A DNA stretch of 64,000 nucleotides, from the NCBI RefSeq assembly GCF_028369295.1, contig NZ_JAQMYP010000031.1:51786-115785 (forward strand), given 5' to 3'. Source of the stretch: Streptomyces sp. HD. GTDB taxonomy: Bacteria; Actinomycetota; Actinomycetes; Streptomycetales; Streptomycetaceae. The notes beneath the pieces were generated by a model, which ran no database searches, was not told where the DNA came from, and saw only the letters and a list, made by a program, of their open reading frames with translations. The translations under genes were made by a program, and so were the position numbers. Positions 17,467-26,242 of this stretch are shown in pieces (within the stretch, counting starts at the first letter, position 1; each line of letters starts with the position of its first letter).

Positions 17467-19409
17467 GCCGTGCCTCCTCCTGTCCGGGTGAGCGTGGTCC
17501 GCAGGGCGGTGTCGCAGTCCGCGGGCGCGAGGTCGGTGGGATGCGCGAACGCCTCGATGAGCAGCGGCAGGTGGGGCCGGACCTCGTCGCAGAGCCGGTC
17601 GGCGGCGTCGGACAGTGCCCGCACGTCCGCCGGCCGCAGCGTTTCGAGCGCGAGGAGGGAGCCCGACCGGCGGCGGGCCGCCATGACGCCGTGCAGGGCC
17701 GCCAGCGGCCGCAGCGCGCGGGCCAGGTCGCGGTCCTGTGTGCCGGCGAGGGTGCGGACGACGTCCTCGGCGATGAGCGAGTCCGCGTAGGCCTCGCCGA
17801 GCGCGCCGGCGTCCTCCAGCAAGGGGTTCCACACCTCGAAGGGAACGGCGGCCTCGGTGCCGCCCAACCGTTTCGCCAGGTGCCGGGTCAGGTCGTGCCG
17901 ATGACGGCGTACGAGCATCGGCCACCACCCCGGGGACAGGGGCGAGGGCGGAGTCCCGGCGTCCGCCTTCCGGTCGTCTGTTCCCCGGCTGTCCGTTTCC
18001 CGGCTGTCCGGTTTCCGGCCGTCCGCTTCCAGGCCGTCCGCATCCCGGCCGGCCGCGTCCCCGTCGGAGGCCTCGCGCTCGGCCGCTTCGGCCAGGGCGC
18101 TCCCGATGTCGTAGAAGATGAGCTGGCTGTCTCCGCCGGCCGTGTCGAAGGCGTGGTGGAAGCCGTGGTATCCGGCCAGCCGGTTGGCGTCCAGGTGTCC
18201 CGAGAAGCCGCAGCGCCGCTGGCACTCGGCGGTGACGCGGGCCGCCAGCCGGACCGTGGCGGCCTTGTACGCGGCCAGCGGACGGCTGACGGCGGTCCAC
18301 GGACTGACCCCCATCTCCGTGACGCCTCCCTCCGCGGGGGCGTCGCGGGACTCCTCCCACAGCGCGCGTGCGCCATGGGCGGCGCAGGTCAGGGCGAACG
18401 CGTCGGCCAGCGCGCCCAGCACGGCGCGTTGCTGGGTGCGGTACGTGAGCAGGGGGACGCCGGGGGCCAGCCGCCCCTGAGTGCGGCGCCCCTGCGCGTA
18501 GGCGACGGCCTGGACGGCGGCCTGCCGGCTGGTGGCGGCGGCGACCGCCGGCATGGTCGCCCACAGCCCCTGGCCGACTCGCAGGGTGCGCTGCAGGCGT
18601 CCCGCGGCGGACCCGGCGGGATCGTCGAAGGTGCCGTCGGGCGCGATGTGGGCGCCGTCGGCGAGCCAGTGGGCGTGCGGGAGCCGGGCATGGTGGAAGC
18701 GCACCTGGACGTAGTCGAGGGGCAGCGCACTCAGACCGATGGGAGAGGAGATCTCGACGCCGGGCAGCGGTCCGCCGTCGCCGGTCAGGTCGGCCACGAA
18801 GGCGAAGACCCCGTGGTCGGTGCCGCCCGTGACCAGCCGTGCCAGCACTACCGCCGTCTGCGGTACGTCCAGGGTGCCCGCGCTGCCGAACTTGGCGGCC
18901 GCTTCGTCCGGGGTGTGCAGGACGAACTCGCCGGTGGCCGTATCGAGTTCGGCTCGGGTGCGGGTTGCGAGGTGGCTGTTGGCCTGCCCTGCCTCGGTGA
19001 TCAGGTAGATGCCCCTGGCCCGGCCGGACCGCAGGGCCGCCATGCGGAACGTCAAGTCGTCCGAACCGTTGCCCAGTTCGGCCATGGACCCCAGGCAGAG
19101 CAGGTGGTGGACGAGTGCCGCCAGGCAGAGGGAGGGGTCGGCGACCGCCGCCCAGGCGTGCGCCGCGGTCAGCCGTGCCGGGTCGTCGAAGAGGTCGTAC
19201 GGCAGGGTCTCGCTCAACAGCCCTAATTGCTGCAGGAGTTGTGCGCCTGCGCTGTCGGCCGGGGCGTCGGCGGCGAGTGCCTTGTGCAGTTCGGAGAGGA
19301 AGGCGGGGTCGCAGGGGCCGTGGACCAGCCGCCGCATCTCGTCGCGGGCGGCCGTGGGCCGGTGTGTGAGGGGCATCGCTGGTCCTTCAGGGCGGGGATC
19401 GCGCGTCAC
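17463..19409 (-). CDS. Acyl-CoA oxidase/dehydrogenase-like flavoprotein
   Basis: A 648-residue protein built like peroxisomal-type acyl-CoA oxidases: an N-terminal helical domain, a middle beta domain (ITEAGQANSHL...TRAELDTATGEFVLHTP), a helical FAD domain (CGFSGHLDANRLAGYHG) and a long C-terminal helical domain. The family would form a 2,3-double bond in an acyl thioester. The loop that carries the catalytic Glu in acyl-CoA oxidases (YEG[ED]N-type) reads TAGGDSQL here, so the base may be absent. A repetitive acidic linker (DGLEADGRKPDSRE...) separates the FAD and C-terminal domains. GTG 19409 overlaps the acyltransferase stop by four bases; ATG 19376 is an alternative. Confidence 0.75.
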   Translation of the reverse strand: MTRDPRPEGPAMPLTHRPTAARDEMRRLVHGPCDPAFLSELHKALAADAPADSAGAQLLQQLGLLSETLPYDLFDDPARLTAAHAWAAVADPSLCLAALVHHLLCLGSMAELGNGSDDLTFRMAALRSGRARGIYLITEAGQANSHLATRTRAELDTATGEFVLHTPDEAAAKFGSAGTLDVPQTAVVLARLVTGGTDHGVFAFVADLTGDGGPLPGVEISSPIGLSALPLDYVQVRFHHARLPHAHWLADGAHIAPDGTFDDPAGSAAGRLQRTLRVGQGLWATMPAVAAATSRQAAVQAVAYAQGRRTQGRLAPGVPLLTYRTQQRAVLGALADAFALTCAAHGARALWEESRDAPAEGGVTEMGVSPWTAVSRPLAAYKAATVRLAARVTAECQRRCGFSGHLDANRLAGYHGFHHAFDTAGGDSQLIFYDIGSALAEAAEREASDGDAAGRDADGLEADGRKPDSRETDSRGTDDRKADAGTPPSPLSPGWWPMLVRRHRHDLTRHLAKRLGGTEAAVPFEVWNPLLEDAGALGEAYADSLIAEDVVRTLAGTQDRDLARALRPLAALHGVMAARRRSGSLLALETLRPADVRALSDAADRLCDEVRPHLPLLIEAFAHPTDLAPADCDTALRTTLTRTGGGTA

Positions 19410-20473
19410 CAGGGGAAGTCGGGTTCGGCGAGCGGGGCGTGGACGGGTGGGGCGGGGCTTGTGGAGAGCACCCGGCGGGCACTGGAGGCCAGGGCGTCGC
19501 CCGTGCCCGCTTCGAAGAAGACGTCCGGCCGGTGCGCGGCCGCCTGGCGCAGCGCGGTGGGCACCACGGCCGGCCGCACCAGGCAGTCCGCCAGGCGTCG
19601 GGGCAGGTCGTCGTCGGGGCGGTAGCGACGTCCGGCCACGGCCGAATAGACGGGTACGCGCGCCGGCGAAAGGGCGTAGGCGCGCACCGACGACGCGAAC
19701 GCCTCGGACTGGGCGGCCAGCGCCGGGTGGTGGGAGGAGAACGGCAGCCGCAGCCGTACGGCGGCCACGTTCGTGTCGCCGGCCACCTTCTCGATCCGGG
19801 CCAGGGCCGGCACGGGGCCTGCGATCACCACGGACCGGTCGTCGTTGACCACCGCCACCACGGCGTCCGGCGCCCCGGTCCGGTCCAGCAGCCGGCGGGC
19901 GGATTGCTCCGAGCAGCCGAGCAGGGTCAGTCCGCCGGGGCAGGAGGACAGCACGACGGCGAGGTCATGGGCCGCGCGTGCCCCGTCGGCGATGGTGAGG
20001 ACCCCGGCGGCGGTCAGCGCGGCGATCTCCCCGAAGCTCACCCCGACGACCGCCGTGGGGGCTCCGACGAACGCGCTCAGTGCCCGGTGTGCCGCCATCG
20101 AGGCACCGAACAGGGCCAGTTGGGAGGAGCCCGTGCCCGCCTGCGCCAACTCGCGTCCGGTGGGCGGCTGTTGCCCCAGCAGCCAGGGACCGAGCGGTCG
20201 TAGGCCGCGCTCGACCGCGACCTCGTCGACCTGCTCGAAGACCTCGCGGAGGGCCGGGTTCAGTCGGTCGGAGCGGGCGGAGCGGGCGGTAGGGGCGGCG
20301 CGGGCGGTACGGGCGGCGCGGGTCAGGGCTCCGACGGAGAAGTCTCCTTGTCCCGGGAACAGATGGACGGAACTGTGCCGGGAAGCCGGACGCTTCGATC
20401 CGCGCGGGGGACTTGCGGACATCTCGTCCTTCCGTCGGGTCGGGCAGGTCGTCGGTGCACGAGGGGCGTACAA
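19406..20473 (-). CDS. Malonyl-CoA:ACP acyltransferase-like protein
   Basis: First gene of the leftward operon, 355 residues from TTG 20473 or 338 from ATG 20422, the likelier start. It has the acyltransferase fold: HLFPGQGDF near the N-terminus, the nucleophile elbow GVSFGEIAAL (Ser146 in the long numbering) and the catalytic His in PFSSHHPAL. It would load malonyl or another extender unit onto the ACP. An Ala/Arg-rich insertion (TRAARTARAAPTARSAR) after the first motif is unusual. A gap of 173 bases separates it from the divergent regulator, which is where the operon promoter should lie. Confidence 0.82.
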   Translation of the reverse strand: MYAPRAPTTCPTRRKDEMSASPPRGSKRPASRHSSVHLFPGQGDFSVGALTRAARTARAAPTARSARSDRLNPALREVFEQVDEVAVERGLRPLGPWLLGQQPPTGRELAQAGTGSSQLALFGASMAAHRALSAFVGAPTAVVGVSFGEIAALTAAGVLTIADGARAAHDLAVVLSSCPGGLTLLGCSEQSARRLLDRTGAPDAVVAVVNDDRSVVIAGPVPALARIEKVAGDTNVAAVRLRLPFSSHHPALAAQSEAFASSVRAYALSPARVPVYSAVAGRRYRPDDDLPRRLADCLVRPAVVPTALRQAAAHRPDVFFEAGTGDALASSARRVLSTSPAPPVHAPLAEPDFPW

Positions 20474-20646
20474 CCGTCACGGGTGCGCCTCCGGTGCGCA
20501 CTGTTTACGGCCGAAAGGGGCGCCGCACCCTGAGCCTGCCTGGTCGAAAGCGCTTCCATCGCCTGTGCGGGAGGCAAACGTGTTGAACACATGCGGACGT
20601 TGAACGGCAGTACTCGCGATCGGACAAGGGGGACAGGGAGAGGAGT
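20474..20646 (+). promoter_or_regulatory. Divergent promoter region between the operon and its regulator
   Basis: This 173-base gap between two head-to-head genes must hold both promoters. I cannot point to clear boxes. A purine run (gggggacagggagagga) just before 20647 is the likely ribosome binding site of the regulator. Confidence 0.4.
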
Positions 20647-22014
20647 GTGCGATCGCCCCGTACGCCGAACCAGGCCCTGCGACTCCTCCTGGCCGAGGCC
20701 GGGTGGAGCGGGGCCCAACTCGCGCGCCAGGTCAACTCGCTCGGCGCCGAGCGGGGCACCCCGCTGCACTACGACCGCACCGCGGTCGCCCACTGGCTGG
20801 CCGGCAGTCGCCCCCGACCTCCCGTTCCCGCCCTCGTGGCGGAAGCCCTCTCCCGCCGTCTCGGCAGACCGGTCCCGGTGCAGGACACTGGACTGCTCGA
20901 CACCAGGCTGCCGGGACACGGCGCCGGGACGCCGCCCGGTGAAGGGAGCGCCGTGGAACGCCTCGACCGGATACTGCGTGACACCGACCGCCGCCGCATC
21001 GCCCTCGTCGGCGCCTACTCGCTGGCCGCACTGGCGATTGACACTGGTCCGCCGGCCGCCGAAGAAGGCCGGCCCGCCGCTTCCGCCCCGCCGAGGTCCG
21101 TCGGTCCGGCGCACGTGAGTTCGGCACGGGAACTGCTCACGGTGTTCTCGCGCGGTGACATCGTGCTTGGAGCCGGATCGGTGCGCGAGCCCCTGCGCCA
21201 GTACCTGTCCACCACGCTGCTTCCCTGGCTCCGAGGCGACTTGAAACCCGCCGTCCGGCGTGACCTGTTCACGGTGGCCGCACAGCTCACCTATCTCTGC
21301 GCGTTCGCTCACTTCGACATGAACCACCACGCCGCAGCGCAGCGTCTCTATCTCGCGAGCATCGAACTCGCCCGTGAGGCGGGCGACATCATCGGCCACG
21401 CGCTCGCTCTGCGGGGACTCAGCGTGCAGGCCCACGGACTGGGGCACTTCGCCGAGGCCGATCACCTGGCCGAACATGCCGTACGGACCGGCGTGCGGCA
21501 CACACCGCCGCACCAACAGGCCTTCCTCCTCGGCCAGTTGGCCGTGACGCGGGCCCGTCGGGGCGACCGCCGGCACACCCGCCACCTCACGGCGGCCGAG
21601 CGTTGCCTGGAAAGGTCGGCCGACGGCGCCTCCGCCGTCGGCGCCTTCCACTCCGGCTCACTCGCGCTCCTGCGGGCGACCGTGGCCAAGAGCCAGGGAG
21701 ACCACCGTACGGCCGCCCGGGCGCTCGCCCTCTCGCTGCGCGGCCGGCCCGCCGATGAGCGCCGCTCCCGTGCCCTCTGCCTCGCCGAACTGGCCGAGAC
21801 CCAGCTGGCGTCCGGCCACCTGGAACAGGCGTGCCGGACCTGGCACGAGTTCCTCGACATCTTTCCGGACATACGCAGCGCCCGCGCCGACGATCGCCTG
21901 CGCACGCTGATCGCCTCACTCCGCCCGAACGCCAAGAACGCCGCTGCCGCGGCACTCCTCGGACGAGCACGTGGGATGCGCACGCGCGGACGCCGGAGGG
22001 GACCGTTGGAGTGA
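20647..22014 (+). CDS. HTH-TPR transcriptional regulator
   Basis: A 455-residue protein. The first 75 residues read as an XRE-type helix-turn-helix (NQALRLLLAEAGWSGAQLARQVN...YDRTAVAHWLAGSRP). After a Pro/Ala-rich linker the remainder is helical repeat (TPR-like), with recurring A...LY.AS.ELAREAGD and ALALRGLSVQAHGLGHF patterns. This architecture is common in streptomycete regulators placed inside biosynthetic clusters. Its position head-to-head with the fatty-acid-type operon suggests it controls that operon. GTG 20647 follows a purine-rich site. No ligand domain is recognisable. Confidence 0.75.
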   Translation: MRSPRTPNQALRLLLAEAGWSGAQLARQVNSLGAERGTPLHYDRTAVAHWLAGSRPRPPVPALVAEALSRRLGRPVPVQDTGLLDTRLPGHGAGTPPGEGSAVERLDRILRDTDRRRIALVGAYSLAALAIDTGPPAAEEGRPAASAPPRSVGPAHVSSARELLTVFSRGDIVLGAGSVREPLRQYLSTTLLPWLRGDLKPAVRRDLFTVAAQLTYLCAFAHFDMNHHAAAQRLYLASIELAREAGDIIGHALALRGLSVQAHGLGHFAEADHLAEHAVRTGVRHTPPHQQAFLLGQLAVTRARRGDRRHTRHLTAAERCLERSADGASAVGAFHSGSLALLRATVAKSQGDHRTAARALALSLRGRPADERRSRALCLAELAETQLASGHLEQACRTWHEFLDIFPDIRSARADDRLRTLIASLRPNAKNAAAAALLGRARGMRTRGRRRGPLE

Positions 22015-22130
22015 CAAGCGCGGGCATGGGGAGGGCCGAGGCAGCGCGGACCTGTTGGATGACGTTGCAGTTCTCGCGCTCCTGCGACCTCCGACAGGAA
22101 CGCGCTCTCCTTCGAACCCCGATCAGGAAG

Positions 22131-23258
22131 ATGAACCGAAGCGTCCTCGCGGAAGTACTCCACTCCACCAGCCTCCACATCACCGCCGGCAGCCTCACGG
22201 TGGCCACGTCCTGGCGGCATCCCACGCGCGGCCCGGTCGACTGTCCGGCCCATCGCCTGGTCGCCGCACACGCCCGGCAGTCCGGTCTCGCCGCCGACTC
22301 CCGCCCCCTACCGGACGAGGAGCTCCGAGACGGCCTCACGACGGCGCCGACGACAGTCTTCACCGTCTCCTACGAGCGCCTCGAAGGCGGACACCGGGGT
22401 CTCGCGCTCGCCGCCCGCAGCGACGACGCCCCCGCCCTCTGCTTCGCCCGCCGCCAGATCGAGTCCTGGCGAGCCGTGCTGCGTACCCGGCGAGTGCTCT
22501 ACGTGGCCGCACAGGACCCCCTTGGCCCGCGGCCGTCGAGTGCCTCGGTGCCGCCGCAGGCTCCCGGAGGCTCCCGTGACCGGTGGCGGATCTGCGGCTG
22601 CCCCACCGCCGTCGCGTGCCCGTCGGCCGAGAACGCGGAACGCACGCTGCACCGGTTCCTGGAACGGGGGGACGAGGTGGTCGTCGTGGGCACACCGGTC
22701 GCAGGATCCCCCGCCTGGGCGGGCGGCCGGGCCCTCCAGGGGGACCTCAGAGCGGTGAGCACTCCGCGACAGGCGGAGACCCTCGCCGTCGCGGACCCTG
22801 ACCGTCTCGCGTTCGTCGTCGCCCCCGGTGCCGTCGTCTCCGAGGTGGCGGACATCCTCAGAGTGCTGCGCCGCCGCCATCCGCGCCTGCGGGGCCAGCA
22901 TCCACGCGAGTGGTGCTACACCATGGACGATCTGCACACAGCGGTCGCTGCGGCACTGGCCCAGTCCGACCGGCTCCTGGTCGTCGGCCGGGACACAAGC
23001 CCCGTGACCAGAACGGCGCTCAACCAGGCGGCCCGCGCCGCCCTGCGAGTCCGCGCCGTGACGACGCTGGACCGCCTGCGTCCGGACGACGTCGACGCCG
23101 CGACGATCACGGTCCTGGACGCGACGGTCGACGGGCGGGCCCTCAGGGAGGTGGGTCGGGCCCTGGACGGCCTGGGCCCCGCAAGCCATGTCTGGCGTCA
23201 GGTGCACTCGGTCAAGGAAACCTCACACCCTGCCTCCCAGCCCCTTTCATCAGGATGA
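22131..23258 (+). CDS. IspH (LytB)-like iron-sulfur protein, divergent
   Basis: A 375-residue protein that I align by eye to IspH, the [4Fe-4S] enzyme of the last MEP isoprenoid step. Three cysteines lie where the cluster ligands should be: Cys104 (ALCFARRQ), Cys163 (VACPSAEN) and Cys262 (EWCYTMDDLHTAV). The Cys163-Cys262 distance (99) is close to the enzyme's 101. Local matches include GDEVVVVG, DPDRLAFVV and DRLLVVGRD. The HPE motif that holds the catalytic His and Glu is not conserved (TPVAGSPAWAG), and the SxN substrate motif is altered. About 90 N-terminal residues are extra. It is probably not a housekeeping IspH. It follows the regulator by 116 bases and may serve the neighbouring pathway. 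Confidence 0.6.
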   Translation: MNRSVLAEVLHSTSLHITAGSLTVATSWRHPTRGPVDCPAHRLVAAHARQSGLAADSRPLPDEELRDGLTTAPTTVFTVSYERLEGGHRGLALAARSDDAPALCFARRQIESWRAVLRTRRVLYVAAQDPLGPRPSSASVPPQAPGGSRDRWRICGCPTAVACPSAENAERTLHRFLERGDEVVVVGTPVAGSPAWAGGRALQGDLRAVSTPRQAETLAVADPDRLAFVVAPGAVVSEVADILRVLRRRHPRLRGQHPREWCYTMDDLHTAVAAALAQSDRLLVVGRDTSPVTRTALNQAARAALRVRAVTTLDRLRPDDVDAATITVLDATVDGRALREVGRALDGLGPASHVWRQVHSVKETSHPASQPLSSG

Positions 23259-23276
23259 CTGTTCACGGCCTGCTTC

Positions 23277-23457
23277 TTACGACTGGATCGCCCTCGTCCT
23301 CGCGATCCTGGGAGCGGGCACGGGCCTCGCCATCGCAGCTATGAACGCGGGCAGCGCTGCCGACGGTGGTGCGCCGGCGGTCCGGCCGGCCGCCACGGTC
23401 AACGCGACGCGGCAAGCCGGAGCAGCATCGGTATCGCCATTCTCGGGCCGATGCTGA
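23277..23457 (+). other. Possible remnant of a small membrane protein
   Basis: One frame encodes YDWIALVLAILGAGTGLAIA, a credible membrane helix, then a low-complexity Ala/Gly tail and a stop. It lacks its own start codon unless it extends back into the IspH-like gene from 23188. I treat it as a gene fragment. The rest of the 1.3-kb gap (23259-24562) shows no convincing gene except the weak candidate at 24027. Confidence 0.3.
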
Positions 23458-23742
23458 CTACTCGTGTCACGAACTCTCGCCGACGATCTGGCGGGCACAC
23501 TCTTGCTATTTGGCGGGGTGATTCTGCGGCGTTGTGGCTTGTCTGAAGGTAGGAGGTGGATTGCCTCGCGAACCGCGCGCTGTCCCTGAGTCGCACGACG
23601 GGGTACGACCTTGCCAGCGCGGCCGGTATCCCTGCGCGGTCCTGCGGCAGGGCAACGCGCAAACGGGCACCTTCTCCTGGCTGCTGTTGTTGCTGTGTGT
23701 GCCGCTGTGCAGGCCGGTTCATCGCATCGCCAAGGCGCGGGG

Positions 23743-23795
23743 CCGAAGGCGGCTCCATTTCAACCCCAGGTCAGGCATATGACCTGGGGTTTCTT
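23743..23795 (+). other. Internal att-like site: tRNA-Thr 3' end plus terminator
   Basis: Bases 23743-23757 (ccgaaggcggctcca) equal the last 15 bases of tRNA-Thr. They are followed directly by a perfect 12-bp hairpin (23762-23773 with 23780-23791) and a T-rich run. The same order, with a related hairpin sequence (ccccaggtc ... gacctggg), occurs at the right end of the island (39738-39790). The upstream part of the tRNA half is not conserved here. It is best read as a decayed attachment site between two tandem insertions. Confidence 0.65.
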
Positions 23796-24026
23796 GCTGT
23801 TCATGCTGTCCGGTCCGGGCGAGGGCAGAGATGTCGACCTGCGCGGCCGTAAATGCGTAGGTCAAGCGTCTGCACCGAGCGCGTCCCGTCCGCCGCCCCC
23901 TGTCACAGACTGCTCGGCGACGCCGTACGCGCGAGAGCCCGGTTGCACTGGCGCACCGGCTTCGGCTGGGGACGGCCTGCGTGTCACCGCGGACGCCATG
24001 GCCCGCCCAGATGCCGTCCCTGGCGG

Positions 24027-24218
24027 ATGACTGCCGCCGACTGCACGGCCGAACTCGGGAAGGGCGAGTCCACACCGCCGGCGGGAGCGCCCGTGGCCGG
24101 CCCCTGGGACCCCGAACTGGCCTCTGTCATGGAGGAGTCGGGCAGAACGGTCATGGAGAAACGTCTCCTGTCCGCGCTTCTGTCCGACCTCACCCGTACC
24201 CGACCCGGCGAGTCCTGA
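24027..24218 (+). CDS. Possible small hypothetical protein
   Basis: A 63-residue frame starting MTAADCTAELGKGES and ending RTRPGES, with a plausible helical middle (ELASVMEESGRTVMEKRLLSALLSDL). There is no clear ribosome binding site and no recognised family, so it may not be real. Confidence 0.25.
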   Translation: MTAADCTAELGKGESTPPAGAPVAGPWDPELASVMEESGRTVMEKRLLSALLSDLTRTRPGES

Positions 24219-24562
24219 CCGTGGTTGGCCGTAGGCGCACTGTCGGCCGACCTGGAAGCGGCACTAGGCTGGCCGACGAGGCCCGAGCCCCCGGCAGCAG
24301 CTCAGTCGCTCTGCTCCAGGGAGGCGCGCCGTGCACGCAGGTCTCGACACCAGCGATGCGCGCGCCTCGGTTCGGCGTCGGGGCGTCGGGCGCACCGTAA
24401 CGAGATCCTTCTGTCGGCCGGTCGGCGGCCTGCGATGAACGCCACCATGCGTCCGCCGACGACAACCCGGGCCACCGGCTTGTGGACCTGTTCCCTCCTG
24501 CAGGTCGTGTACGCGACCCGAGTACCGGCGAACTTCACGCCCAGCCACGCAAGGAGTCCCCT

Positions 24563-25624
24563 GTGACCGTGACCGCGACCGCTCCCGAGGCCACTCTCGG
24601 CGACGAGTTCGGCAAGGAACTCGACCGCATACGTGCCGAGGTCATCGCCGCGCGCGGCGCCGACGACGCGCGCTACATCCGTACGGTGATCGCCGTGCAG
24701 CGCGGCCTGGAGGCGGGAGGCCGGGGCGCCCTCGCCGTCTCGCTGTTCCCGCCCGCCTGGGTGGCGGGCACCGCCCTGCTCTCCCTCGCCAAGATCCTGG
24801 AGAACATGGAGCTGGGCCACAACATCCTGCACGGCCAGTGGGACTGGATGGGAGACCCGGCGATCCACTCGACGACCTGGGAGTGGGACTTCCTCACCCC
24901 CGCCGAGGCCTGGAAGCACACCCACAACCACCTGCACCACACCTGGACCAACGTCGTGGACCGCGACCGCGACCTCGGGTACGTCGCCTTCCGGATGAGC
25001 GCCGACCAGGCCTGGCATCCACGCCATCTCGCCCAGCCGTTCTACAACTTCCTGCTCGCGCCCCTCTTCGAATGGGGCATCGCGCTGTACGACCTGGAAC
25101 CGGATGTCGTCGTCGCCGGCCGCAAGCCGTGGCGCTCCTTCCTCAACGACGTGCGCGGGTTTCTCGCCAAGGCGACCCGCCAACTCGCCAAGGACTACGT
25201 GTTCTTCCCGCTGCTGGCCGGGCCCTCCGCGCTGCCGTGTCTGCTCGGGAACCTCACCGCCAACACGGTGCGCAACCTGTGGACCCACACCATCATCTTC
25301 TGCGGGCATTTCCCCGGTGACGTCCAGACGTTCACCGAGGAGCACATCGAGGGCGAGACCCGCGGTGAGTGGTACCTGCGTCAGGTCCAGGGCTCCGCCA
25401 ACATCGAAGGCGGCCCGCTCTTCCACGTCCTCAGCGGCAATCTCGGCCACCAGATCGAGCACCATGCCTTCCCGGATCTGCCCAGCAACCGCTACGCCGA
25501 GATCGCCCCGCACATGCGTGCTCTCTGCGAGAAGCACGACATCCCGTACATCACCGGACCGTTGTGGCGGCAGTACGGCTCCACCTGGGGACGCATCCTG
25601 CGTTTCGCCGTACCGACCGGATGA
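24563..25624 (+). CDS. Membrane fatty acid desaturase
   Basis: A 353-residue di-iron desaturase. Three histidine boxes are visible: H86-N-I-L-H90, the HTHNHLHH stretch at about 119-126, and H296-Q-I-E-H-H301, followed by FPDLPSNRY. Hydrophobic stretches at about 57-80 and 212-245 fit membrane spans. It would insert a double bond into membrane lipid acyl chains using oxygen and an electron donor; no ferredoxin or reductase gene is adjacent. GTG 24563 is preceded at 7-8 bases by aaggag. It is the first gene to the right of the internal att-like site, so it may belong to the second element rather than to the fatty-acid-type operon. Confidence 0.88.
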   Translation: MTVTATAPEATLGDEFGKELDRIRAEVIAARGADDARYIRTVIAVQRGLEAGGRGALAVSLFPPAWVAGTALLSLAKILENMELGHNILHGQWDWMGDPAIHSTTWEWDFLTPAEAWKHTHNHLHHTWTNVVDRDRDLGYVAFRMSADQAWHPRHLAQPFYNFLLAPLFEWGIALYDLEPDVVVAGRKPWRSFLNDVRGFLAKATRQLAKDYVFFPLLAGPSALPCLLGNLTANTVRNLWTHTIIFCGHFPGDVQTFTEEHIEGETRGEWYLRQVQGSANIEGGPLFHVLSGNLGHQIEHHAFPDLPSNRYAEIAPHMRALCEKHDIPYITGPLWRQYGSTWGRILRFAVPTG

Positions 25625-25807
25625 ACTTCCCGGACGGAACCGGTATGTCGTCGTGCCCGTCGTGCCGAACCCCGTTGCCGACCGTGACCGCGACGCGGGC
25701 GACCGGTCGGATTCCCCTGATCGCAGGAGACGGCCGTCGCAGTCCGACCGGTGTGAGGTACGCACCGTTTTCCTGCGGCGGCTGTCCTTCTTGCGGGGAG
25801 GACGCTG

Positions 25808-26242
25808 TCACTGACCGGCAGGCACCGACATGTGCAGCAGCCGTTCGGTGATCTCCCTGTACTGCCTCAGGGCGAGCCGTAGTTCCTCGGTCTGCACGTC
25901 GGCGTCCGGGTCCTGCCAGCCTGTGCGCAGGACGCGCCGTCGTTCCGCGAGGGTGTCGGCGAACCGGGTGGTGACCTCGTCGAGGACGGCGTCGGCCTCC
26001 TCCACCGCTTGGCGCGGCCCGTCGACGAAGGTGGCCAGGGCCTGCTGGAGGCGCAGGGCCAGCTTGTCCCGGTCGCCCTGCGGGATCAGGGCCGGGCCGG
26101 GCGTGCGATCGGGGCCGCCGGCGCCGGTGCCGGGCTCACGCGGTGCGTGAGCGGAATCGGTGCGGGGCGCCTGCGGGGCGAGCTGGGTCGGATCCGGGCT
26201 CCCAGGCTGGGACTGCGGTGCGCGTTCGGGGTCGTGGGACAT
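25808..26242 (-). CDS. Hypothetical protein, partner of the next gene
   Basis: A 144-residue soluble protein. The first 55 residues are Pro/Gln/Gly-rich and probably disordered; the rest is helical (KLALRLQQALATFVDGPRQAVEEADAVLDEVTTRFADTLAERRRVL). The FVDGPRQAVEEAD stretch closely resembles FVESPQQAVTEAD in the upstream gene product, so the two are distant paralogs. Its start codon shares one base with the stop of that gene (TGATG), so they are translationally coupled. The family is recurrent in streptomycete stress loci but I know no function. Confidence 0.65.
   Translation of the reverse strand: MSHDPERAPQSQPGSPDPTQLAPQAPRTDSAHAPREPGTGAGGPDRTPGPALIPQGDRDKLALRLQQALATFVDGPRQAVEEADAVLDEVTTRFADTLAERRRVLRTGWQDPDADVQTEELRLALRQYREITERLLHMSVPAGQ

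Noticed and set aside
23556..23852. Cysteine-rich small ORF (CCCCCVCRCAG stretch)
   Set aside because: The Cys run is a frame effect of repeated tgctgttgttgctg-type bases; there is no start signal, and it overlaps the att-like site and terminator.
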